NCBI GenBank assembly: GCA_015680685.1
Contig: MNCI01000593.1
Location: 1-34,889, forward strand
Source of the DNA: Gnetum montanum
Taxonomy: Eukaryota > Streptophyta > Gnetopsida > Gnetales > Gnetaceae
DNA length: 34,889 bases
Direction of reading: 5' to 3'
Shown here: positions 20,165 through 30,000 of the stretch, in pieces
How positions within the stretch are numbered: the first letter of the stretch is position 1
Layout: every line of letters starts with the position of its first letter
The notes under the pieces: generated by a model
The model's database searches: none
Seen by the model: the letters and a program-made list of their open reading frames with translations, nothing else
Told to the model about the DNA's origin: nothing
Made by a program: the position numbers and the translations under genes

Positions 20165-20933
20165 TGATGACCGACGAGGTATCCCTACGCTTAACCATAC
20201 GAGTACGAGCATCCACACATGATCCAGTTGAATTCCAAGGACTAAGTGCTTATGCACCTTTGTGGAATAAGAATGGGTTGATCAATCGTTGTCTTCCCAA
20301 GCTTACTTGTATGTCACGATTATATGGTTAAGTAAACTTGAGGCATATGATTTTTATACTTTTTATGTTTTTATGTCCTACTGCTAATAAGGGAGGAGAG
20401 AGATAACGAAGTAACTAATTTAATTTGACTATTTATCAACTAAGCTCTAACTAATCCTAACACCAGTATCCATTCTCACTTGCTGTACACATCCTGAACC
20501 AGTGCAACACTACTGGGATTACCAAACGCTAATCGTTACTGGGTTACCAAGTGTTACACGCGTGCTCAAAGTGATTAAGTAATAGTAATTAACATTAATT
20601 AATCTAGTCTGAATACTACAAGGTTTATCACAAAGTTCGTTTTTATTGCCATACACAAGGTGTGCTCAGGTACACAATGCTCGAATAAAGATTCGTTCAC
20701 TTTATGACTCCTATTGTGGGCACGTAGAAATAATTCTAACTCTGAGAGGGAGAAAAGGCAAGAGTTTGGGTAAGGGACTAAGACTAAGTATGCAAACCAA
20801 GTGCACCTGCCTCTTATTTATAGGCAATGAGGCAGGCCGCGATATCGCGTACGTGATATCGCATGGAAGGCCACGATATTGCGTACGCGATATCACGGAC
20901 GCAATATCGCAGGCACGATATCGTGGCTCATCA
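20165..20933 (-). repeat. Element A 5' LTR
   Basis: It starts TGATGACCGAC and ends GGCTCATCA. On the coding strand, U3 holds a cluster of GATATC-centred palindromes at 20933-20838. Two are perfect 12-mers: CACGATATCGTG (20914-20925) and CGCGATATCGCG (20838-20849). TATAAATA (20822-20815) and an AATAAA signal near 20644 follow. Compared with 1-445, it has about 40 bp more of the palindrome cluster and lacks about 70 bp of U5/R sequence near 20570. Confidence 0.9.
20815..20822 (-). promoter_or_regulatory. TATA box of element A 5' LTR
   Basis: TATAAATA on the coding strand, about 15 bp downstream of the GATATC palindrome cluster. The same spacing is found in C. Confidence 0.65.
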
Positions 20934-22280
20934 CCTATAAAAGATTCTATATTACTCTCAATTTCTTTAAAAAAAGTTGAAAATTCTACTTCTTCTATCA
21001 ATGCAAAAATTTTTGTTTACAAGCTAGTAAGAAAAAATTTGTAACTATGACACCTAGTTTTGTTCTTCCTAATGATGTATATGAGTCATTGGCTACTAAT
21101 ATTTCATCACAATATGTGTTCATTCAAATATTGGGTTACATGCAATTAAATGATGTGAGGAAAAAACATAGTATCCAAGTCCTTCATGTCAAGTATTATT
21201 TTCAATTTTTTTTCTCTCTCTCTCTCTTTGTTTTTTGTGTTTTGCTTCTTGAGATAGCTAATATTTTAATGGTGTCGTGTGTCTTAAAAAATTGATCTTT
21301 TATAGATAAGCATACAATGTTGATCATTTGTAAGTGCACTCCAAATTTTGATGGTGAATCCAAAGAATATGTCCATGTTTTGTCAAGTTATGTAATATTC
21401 CATTGATTTTTCAAAAACTAAATAGAAAATTGTTAGTCTTTTTAGCCCCATTAAGCATATAGAATCTATCTCTATAACTTTTCATTTTCATACATGTTTT
21501 TTTGTTGAAATGAATCTTGTTAATCATAAAAATGAACTAGCATTACAAGGGGAGAAGACTTATATTTAGCTAATTATATATTATAACCTTTCTAATTCTT
21601 GCAACATTTTCCATTGCAAAAAAAATTTGTTTAATGTTTGTACTTTGTTGCTCAAATAAAATTCTAAAGAAAAAAAACATCTTAAAGTTGAGGATAGAAA
21701 AATTCAAGTTAATGTCAATAATAAGGATGATCAAATGGTAACAAAAGAATCCAAAGAAGCCAAAAGCTTTTATGTATATTTTTATTAATACTAAAGTGAT
21801 AGGGGTCTTGCTCGTTTTGGACCAATGGAATTTATCATACAAATCATAGTGCAATCTATTCATAAGCTTCAAAGATAATGTTAAGTGAATTACCAAGAAC
21901 ACTCATGTATATTGTTGCACTTAAAAAATATAAAAGAGATTATAATGTGTATGTTACAGAAAAGTCTATGTTGTCATAGTGAAAGATAGAGAAATTATTT
22001 ATAAGTTTATGTTTTATAATTTTTATGGATTTTATAATTATAAGAAACAAAAAAAATATAAACACACATGCATTTCAATCCATCTTAAGGACAAGCACAA
22101 TGCTCACAACAATCACACATGTCATAATCCCTTATGGAACAAGTGCAACACCATACATGGATAATAATAAAATGGTTCTTAATCACAACCTCAATGGTCC
22201 AACACCATGCCATACAGTTGTGACCTCTTTGAATAAGAGTGAATCATCATAGCTTTATAAAATAGAAATTACATAAATGT
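20934..22280. other. AT-rich stretch, unassigned
   Basis: Short open frames exist on both strands (for example 21047-21295 plus and 21570-21902 minus), but none carries a motif I recognise and the base composition is very AT-rich. A (TC)n run lies at 21213-21227. This is probably old flanking or transposon DNA. Confidence 0.5.
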
Positions 22281-22990
22281 TTGTAATGTTTTAATGTTTA
22301 AGGCATCGATTATGGAAAAAGAAAAAATCACGAGCTTTATTCATTATGCAAACACTAGACTCTGCATCAACCAAATATTTCCAAGCTACATAAGCAAGGT
22401 AGCACTTTGACAAAGTCTAGCCACACTTATAAAAGTGATGACTCCAAACACTTAAGACAAAGAAGAAAATAAACTTACATGAGGGAGAAAGAACTCTTCA
22501 CACAAACTAGATTCCAAAATCATGAACGAAATGAAAGTTATGCATAAGATGTGTATGTGAGCTCATCCTTAGTATTTATAGTTTTCATGAAGTAATGTTG
22601 GAGGTTCATCAACACCTAGGCATCAATGAAGGCTCATCAACAAAACGCAAATTGACCTTCGTCCCATAGAAGACAAAGTTAGCCAAACCAAGCATAGTAG
22701 GAGGATGCGTTAGTGCCCCTATGCTAATGCAAGGTAGCCAACACACCCTCCCAAATAACACTTTACATTAACAATTTTGGATGAAAGCCAAAACTTGAAG
22801 AAGCATGCCAAAAAAACCAAAGGACATTTAAATAAACCCAAAATCATCCTAAAAGACTTGGAATCATGCACACAACCTCAAAGTGTGATGCATGGGACTA
22901 GGGTGCATCGTGGGAGACTAAGAACCTCAACCAAACATGCTAGCCTATAAACATAGGGCACATGAATTATTTCTTGAATCCAAGGCTTAC
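22281..22990 (-). repeat. Possible degenerate LTR (element F)
   Basis: On the minus strand a CTATAAATAC box (about 22584-22575) lies roughly 240 bp upstream of an AATAAAGC (near 22343-22336). This resembles the TATA-to-polyadenylation layout of the A, B and C LTRs. I could not place the ends or a target duplication, and sequence similarity to the other LTRs is weak. Confidence 0.25.
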
Positions 22991-24330
22991 AATTAACATA
23001 CAAAATACCACTAGATGCCTCATCATTCCATAAAGATTAAGTAAAGCTAGTTTTATAGCTTTAAAACCCAAGACACAAAACACAATAACTAGACACATGA
23101 CAAGGTCAATGTGGAGGAATACAAATGTACAATATAAACCATGACTATGTTACAATACAAGCCATCCCATTAAGAAGTGATAGGGTGTGGTGGTTGAGGA
23201 TAGAATTCCTCTAACATACATATGTGAAATAGAAAGAAGTCAAAAGCACTGAGTGTGAACATATGAAATCTCTGTAGCTACACCTCAAGGTCCATCACCC
23301 TAACCACTAGAGGGATCTTTGCTACACATCATTTACGCCTACGCCTTCTTCCACATCATCCACATTTAAACTGTCTTTTGTCAACTCCTCTGGCACTCAT
23401 TTAGGAGCTCTTGCTAGGCACACACTCAACCTAAAGATCAAGAGCATGATTAGCTACCTCTGTATCTCCCTCTTGAGGGAGGTCTCTCACATACAAGTGT
23501 TAGGTTTGGTGATTGATGTTATTCCTCCTCTTCTTCTAGGACTAGTGGTTCTCTTGTAAGACCATAGATTAAGGAATGAGATCTCTCAATATTCTCACAA
23601 GTAGGTTCGTAGAATCTTGAGTGCAATCAACTAAGCATGATGATCTATGAAAATGCTAAAAACTAAGTGAGATCCCCAATGCATCACACTATCATTGCAA
23701 AAAATGGCCATAGGAACAATGACAAGCATAACCCTTGGGACACGAGAGAAACATAATCACAACTATGAAATCAAGATGTGCATGGGTAAGTATAATAAGG
23801 GGAAATAATTTAAATAACCACCAAAATTACAAAGTACATACCTAAATTGATGCCTCTCCCTCATAGCTAAGTTATAATACACCTAATTTAAATCACATGA
23901 ATAATGTAAATGGAAATAACATGAAAAACAAATGCTCATGAAAATCCCACTAAATCCAACTTATGGTTGAAACACCAAGGATCAAATACAAAAAAGCCAC
24001 AATAAAGAGAAAGAAGATTGAGACATTAAAATCTTCTATTGGATGACATCCAAGCTCATGGGATTTAAATCACAATGTTAAATATTGTCATTCCCATGAT
24101 GCAAGGACTATGAAAGAGGGGTTATAAAAGTAGAAGATAAATAGGGAATCCCAAAGTCAAACAAATAGACATAAGTGAGGTAAGATGAGAATAGTTTGTC
24201 ATGATTAGACCTTGAAGCTTGTAGAGTTAACACTCACACAAGTGGAAGACCAATTGAGTATTTTATGTTATGCAACCATTGCCATAATTAAGATATAAGA
24301 TTGAGCTCACTTGCTTGCAATGCTATGACA
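22991..24330. other. Unassigned stretch, probably degenerate element F interior
   Basis: No long open frame is present on either strand. A minus-strand Glu-rich, Pro-containing reading near 23360-23560 might be the remains of a third-ORF-like protein, but I cannot support it with motifs. Confidence 0.3.
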
Positions 24331-24900
24331 CCAAAAATTTACAAGTGGGTCTTTCCCATACCATGCACATGCCTTTCTTACTCTTGTAAAACTATTTGAT
24401 GGAACACTAGTGGATTCCCAACAACCCATAAGACACAAGCATCAAATGCAAGTTTGACCCCTTAGATGATCAAATCTCATCATTTGATTTGCCTAATCAA
24501 CTTCCTACCATATACAACAATGGAAAAGAATGGAATGGAAGAGATGGAAAATGCATGATGAATGAGAGAGAGATGGCGAGCGTGCAGTATCACCAAATCC
24601 CCAGCTAGTCCTTCAATTAGCTCATATGAGCATGTGAACTTATTCTACATATCGTGAGAGATCCACTACTACATCCATTCACCACTACTCATCCACGTAG
24701 TAGGAATAAACCTCCAAGTACCCCTTCTAAATGCAAGGTCATAGATGTTGCTACCAATGTCATTTAGCCTTGATTATTCCTCAATCTAACCATTGGTGAA
24801 ACTGAACCAAGGAAACATGTCACAGATCATCTAAAATTCCAGATTCAAGTTTGGTTTTCCTTCATCCATGCACATATGCACAACAGGTTCCCTAAATTTT
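24331..24900 (-). mobile_element. Remnant of an Athila-like spacer (element F)
   Basis: 24341-24365 (acaagtgggtctttcccata) matches the spacer block present in A, B and C. A run of aatggaatggaagagatgga and gagagagagatgg at about 24530-24575 follows, which resembles the same positions in A and B. Its order and strand agree with a fourth minus-strand element. No coding part is recognisable. Confidence 0.5.
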
Positions 24901-25138
24901 GCTTTATCAAAAACCTCTCATTGATTCTTCTAGCTATGCTAACCAATCTCAACCACGACAGTGATTACATTGCCATGACCAAGCAATTGGATTTTCATGG
25001 TCTAGATATGGTCATGGTTTAGGTTAAGGGCTATGATCATGACCCCTGGGAACAAATGGATTTGGGAATTGGGTGGAAGTAACATTTTGACATCACTAAA
25101 GCTCACTAAGAAAGAGATGGCATATTTAGTAGTCTCAA

Positions 25139-26180
25139 GTGAACCAACCAATGTCAATGAAGCCATGAGATTAAAAGTTTAGAAAGAAGCCATGGATAAA
25201 TAATACAATGCCATCCTACAAAATAACACATGGGAATTAGTGGATAAATCAAAAGATAAAAGGTTATTAATTGCAAGTGGAAATATAAAATAGAGTATAA
25301 TAAGAAAGGAGAAGTCACAATACACAAAGTAAGACTTATGGTGAGAGGATTCAAATAAAAGAAATACATTGACTATGAAGAAATCTTTGCACTAGTGGCT
25401 AGATTTCAAAACATCCAGCTCATTCTCTCCATAGCAACACACATAGAACTAAAGATTCAACAAATGGATGTTAAATTAACATTTCTAAATGAATACATCA
25501 AAGAAGAAGTATACTTCTACTAGCCTAAAGGTTATGTTATTAAAGGAAAAGAGAACAAAGTGTGTAAACTCAATAAAGCTCTATATGACCCAAAGCAAGC
25601 ACTTAGGGCTTGGTTCCAGAGAATTAATGGATATCTCACTAGAAAGGATTATCAACATTGCATGTTTAAACCAATGTTATATTTCAAGAGGGAAGAAGAT
25701 CAATTCATAATCATATCATTATATGTAGATGACATTATCTTTATTGCCACTAATAAAAGGCTAGCAAATGATTTTAAGAATGACATGAAAACTAAATTTG
25801 AAATGAAGAACCTTGGAGAACTCAAATATTTCCTAGAAATTGAAGTGACCCAAGAGAAGGAGGGAATAAAGATTCATCAAACCAAATATGCAAATTCCAT
25901 TATTGAAAATTTCAATATAAAAAATAAGAAATTAGTCAACAGTCTTTTGCCATACAATTTAAAGTTAACCAACAAAGATAAAACTCCTTTCATAGATGCA
26001 ACCATGTGTAGAATCATGATTGCATCACTTCAATTTCTGTACCATACTAGACTAGATTTAGAATATGTAACATCATACTTATCCATATTCATGCAAGAGC
26101 CAATACAATCTCACATGCAAGCACTTGCACATCTCCTCAAGTATGTAAAAGAAACTTGCAACTTTACTCACTATGAATGA
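25139..26180 (+). pseudogene. Ty1/copia reverse transcriptase remnant
   Basis: The reading starts EPTNVNEAM and NNTWELVDKSKDK, shifts frame near 25262, then gives CKWKYKIEYNKKGEV, YEEIFALVARFQNI, IQQMDVKLTFLNEYIKEEVYF (first catalytic Asp) and KVCKLNKALYDPKQALRAWF. SLYVDDIIFIATN follows with the YVDD site intact, then NLGELKYFLEIEV. An open frame of 206 codons covers 25560-26180. It contains several stops upstream. It is the only clear plus-strand coding sequence in the window. I see no gag, protease or integrase upstream, so the copy is truncated. Confidence 0.92.
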
Positions 26181-26500
26181 AAAGAATCCAATGTACTAGA
26201 AATCAAAGAAACAATCATTCATCAACTTATCCACTTGTGAAGCAAAATTTATTACCATGGCCAAATGCCTCCAACATATACTCTAATTAAATTAACTTAT
26301 TTCACACTTAGGATTCAAAGTTAATCATTCTACAAATTTGTATTATGAAAATACATCAACAATTTAACTATCCCAAGACTATGTACATCATAAAAAATCC
26401 AAACACATTGGCATTAAGTACTATTTCCTCGAGCAAGAAGTAAAAGAAGAAAGCATCAAATCTATTTACATTAGTTTAAAAGAGAAACTTGCTTACTTAT
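26181..26500 (+). pseudogene. Ty1/copia RNase H remnant, internally deleted
   Basis: After THYE the expected segment with the WAGD and RKST motifs is missing, probably about 60 codons. The reading resumes in another frame with KKQSFINLSTCEAKFITMAK and later HHKKSKHIGIKYYFLEQEVK and SLKEKLAYL, the normal end of copia RNase H. It is interrupted at 26501 by a solo LTR and continues for a short distance after 27400. Confidence 0.8.
26496..26500. repeat. Target-site duplication of solo LTR D, left copy (CTTAT)
   Basis: CTTAT is repeated exactly at 27396-27400. Removing the LTR and one copy joins the copia sequence. Confidence 0.9.
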
Positions 26501-27395
26501 TGATGAGTGGTGAGGTACCCCTACGCCCAACCATACGAATCACGGGCGTTCACACGTGACTCGGTCGAATTCCACAGACTACAAGCTCTTGCATACATTG
26601 AACTCTAGGCAGCAAAACCTTAGTTAGAATGGTCATTATCTTCCCAACCTCACTTGTGATATTCTAAAGTGATGGTTAAGTGAGATTGAGGCAAATGATT
26701 TTTATTGGTTTTTCTTTTTATCTTTTAAAATCTAATTCTTTAATTGTAGGAAATGGAAAGTTGTGTAATTTATAACTGTTCTACTCTACCGCTTAACTCT
26801 CCCTAGCATAAGCAACTGATCCCATCTTCCATACACATCCTGAGCATACCTTAATCACTGCTGGGTTACCAGACATTAAGCGTCACTAGGTTACCAAGTG
26901 TTTGATATATGTTCAAGATGGTCATGCCTATGGTTCTCATAAAATATGAAAGGGCAATAACAGTAAAGAGATAATAATAAAAGCTTCTGAAATTATTAAA
27001 GCATTGAAATATTAAACTATTAAAATTCTTAAGTGATTAAATCCAATTGCTACAAGGAATGCTCATAAAGCTTGTCTTTATTGCCGGTCACTCCAATGGG
27101 CTGAAGTACATTAGCACTCGAATAAAGAGTCGTACACCTTTCTCACACCTGCTGCAGGCACTTGGAAAATATTCTAACTCTTACAGGAACAAACTGTAAG
27201 AGTTTAGCTACAACTACTCCAAAAGATGCCATAAATGTTGTGGGGGCGCGCATATTTATAGCAAGAGATAGACTCTGCTTTAACGAGGTCACGTTAATGC
27301 ATGGACGGATATGTCAACGAGGTCACGTCAACGCGTCCGCATCAACAAGGCTCCGTTAACGTGCTCGATCAACGTATCAACTAAACACTTCATCA
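26501..27395 (-). repeat. Solo LTR D, same family as element B
   Basis: This 895-bp LTR begins TGATGAGTGGTGAGG and ends CACTTCATCA, aligns with the B LTRs end to end, and is flanked by CTTAT on both sides. The coding strand carries TATAAATA (27260-27253) and AATAAAG (near 27080). No internal sequence is left, so it arose by LTR-LTR recombination. Its U3 end has GTTAACG/TCAACG repeats instead of GTATAC ones. Confidence 0.93.
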
Positions 27396-27400
27396 CTTAT
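27396..27400. repeat. Target-site duplication of solo LTR D, right copy (CTTAT)
   Basis: Identical to 26496-26500. Confidence 0.9.
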
Positions 27401-28982
27401 GAACAAAAAATCTTTTGTTTCATAGGATCAAGTACGTTAATGAATCTATAGGAATTGAGAGCATGAAAAATAAAGAAGAAGGCAAAGATGAAGAATGAAG
27501 ATTGCCTTCCATACNTTCTGATAAATCTAGAATCACCAAAAAATGTTAAGAAATGATTAAGATATAATCAAAATAGTGAATGTCCCTGATTCTAATTATT
27601 CAACTTCCAATATTAAGTAAATAATGATGGATGATGTTGATGTATGTTGATGAATTGATGAAAGATTGATAAACAAAATATAAAATAGTCAAACTCTTAC
27701 TAAAATTATATTGATGACTACATAATACAAATTCCCAAGAGATGTCTTGGATATATATATGTGACAAGTAGGACAAAGTTTACTAAAAATAATACAATAT
27801 AGCCCAAATGAAAAGAAAACCTGAAAAATTATATGTATGTATGTATGTATAGCTAAAATAACATTACAACTACTCATCAATCTAGAAATTCCCTATATTT
27901 TATTAAAATAAATTCCTATTGTATAATAAAAACAAAAAAAATTANGCAATGATTTGATATCATATAAGATTTATTTGAAAGTTAATATCTGTGGAAAGTG
28001 TCAGCTAACATTTTATCATCAGAAATTTAACAACTTTTGAGTTATCATCTTATAAAGTTGAACTACTAGAATTGCTATGATTTTTGATAGATTGAAAAGA
28101 ACATAACATAGCCTCAGCTTCTTGATATCTTTTATAGAATTTCTTCTTTCCAAAAATATAAATTTCATTGGTTGATTCTTTATGAAGTTAAGATAACTAA
28201 GCAATTCTTTCACTATGTGAAATTCCTTTAGATTTATATCTCACATTTAGGATAATTAGATTTATATTTTAATATTTTTAATACTTTAATAATAAAGGTA
28301 TTATTGTATACCTTAATCATACTTAACCATACTACTTGAGCCCACATAAGTATGATTGAGAAGATAATGATCAACAGATAACCCTTGATTATCTAAGGTA
28401 TCCAACTAGTCCCATTTACGGAATTTGACTAGATCATATGTGAACACTTGTGATACGTATGGTTGAGCATAGGGTTTCTCCACCACTCATCATTTGAAAT
28501 AGCCTGTATTTCAAACTTTCCTCAATCAAGTTAATCAAATAGGATACTTTGCAATGTCTAGCAGGCATATTAGGTTAATAATCAAATGTGTGTTGACCAC
28601 ACATATACCTTTTCTTGATGGTTGGATTTTAAGTACTAATGCCAATGCTATGTGGCTTCTCTAAAATCATGATCGTTCTTTCTTTCCCATGACTTGAGGT
28701 TCTAGAATTTTAAAAATCATATCTTTCAATCTCTATTTGAGTCTATTTATCAACTAAAAATTAGCTTCTTCATAGAAGATCACATGGTCATCTATGTTGT
28801 GGTTTCAACAATACACGAATTTACATGGATCAAAGGAAGAACCATAATGAGAACCTTTTTGGTTTTAGACATCTTTGTGTTTCTCAAATCAAGTTGAAAT
28901 TAGTATAGAAACTCTCATGGTAGGACTTCTTATAAACATAGGACATCAACATTCAAATCTTGTAATTTTGCAAGAATGTGTG
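27401..28982. other. AT-rich stretch after the copia remnant
   Basis: The first 40 bp or so may be the last codons of the copia element. A copia 3' LTR might follow, but no second copy is in the window to define it. There are no recognisable genes. Two single N positions (27515, 27945) and an (ATGT)n repeat at 27830-27850 are present. Confidence 0.45.
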
Positions 28983-29809
28983 TGATGAGTGGCGAGTTAC
29001 CCCTACACTCAACCATACGAATACAAGTGTTTCACACACAATCCAGTCGAACTTCACAGACAGACTAGTTGTGGTATCCAAACAATTACTCGCAGATCGC
29101 AGTTCGCTATCTTCCCACCTGGACTAGTATTAGTTTTGTCACGTATGGTTTAGTCCAGAGTGAGGTGTATGATGTGTTCCTACACTAATGCTACTCTTGG
29201 GTATGATGGTAAAAAATATTGACTAAAGTAGGAGAGAGAGAAAGTGAGAGAGAATCTAACTAGCCTAAGTGTGATGAGCATCTGGTCCTTAATCATCTGT
29301 ACACATCTTGGACCTCGTGCATAACTACCACTGGGATTACCAAGTGCATGGCCTAAGTACGCTACTGGGTTACCAAGTAGTCACACTTGAATGCTCGTGA
29401 TTAAGTCGTACTCATTCTATGTTACTAGGAGATAAGGGTGAAGAGATATTAACTAAGAAAGCAGTAAATAAAAATTAAATAGATAATTAAGCTAAGTGGA
29501 TGCTGTAATGATGAAGTAATCTCAATCTTTATTGCAGGTCATGTGCATGTCCAAATACGTCACACTCGAATAAGGATGTTGTACAATTACAATCACCACA
29601 CTGTGGGCATGCACTAGGAGAAAAGGGTTGAGAGGAAAACTGACAAAGAGTCTCTACAAAACTACTGAACTTAAACTTAAAAACTTCCAAAAACTGCCTA
29701 CCAGATCTGCCTACCTCTTATTTATAGATGAGGAGACAGGCTGCGATATCTCATACACGATATCGCGTCTAGGCTACGATATCGTGTCCAACAAATTCAT
29801 GACTCATCA
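28983..29809 (-). repeat. Element C 3' LTR
   Basis: It starts TGATGAGTGGCGAG and ends GACTCATCA, directly followed by a polypurine tract. It is related to the A LTRs (shared tactgggttaccaagt and the tatttatag TATA region) but clearly diverged. The U3 end has GATATC palindromes, for example ACGATATCGT at 29776-29785. The TATA box is at 29726-29719. The bases before it are gtgtg; the partner duplication is outside the window. Confidence 0.88.
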
Positions 29810-29824
29810 TACCCCTATGACTGA
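29810..29824 (-). other. Element C 3' polypurine tract (P1)
   Basis: tacccctatgactgaatg adjoins the LTR and matches element A at 446-463. Confidence 0.75.
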
Positions 29825-30000
29825 ATGAAAACTCATCCTTGAGTTAAAGTGAGAATAAGTTCTATTGATTACATAGTGGATAGGTATGGAATTATTGACT
29901 GATGAGAATGGATTCATGTTGCAGTGTGGAATCAAAACAAAATTGAGACACAACACAGAGAATGCAAAAGAAAATCCTACAGCTACAAAATTGATGGAAC

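Larger units (their letters stand above)
1..20933 (-). mobile_element. Element A: Athila-like Ty3/gypsy retrotransposon, interrupted by element B
   Basis: This outer element is read on the minus strand. Its 5' LTR is at 20165-20933 and its 3' LTR occupies 1-445, cut by the window start. A tRNA-Asp-type primer-binding site, gag, protease and reverse transcriptase follow the 5' LTR. Element B is inserted at 979-14299. Without B, the visible internal part is about 6.4 kb. RNase H and nearly all of the integrase are missing, and so is most of the third ORF that B and C carry. It therefore looks like a deleted, non-autonomous copy. The left target-site duplication lies outside the window; the bases next to the right end are cctat. 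Confidence 0.88.

Noticed and set aside
20838-20933. Regularly spaced palindromes as a CRISPR-like array
   Set aside because: They are short, unequal and have no spacer structure; they lie in an LTR U3 of a plant retrotransposon.
21047-22252. Small AT-rich open frames as host exons
   Set aside because: No recognisable domain, and splice or start context is not convincing.
27401-28982. 3' LTR of the copia element
   Set aside because: Likely by position, but no second copy, ends or target duplication are visible.
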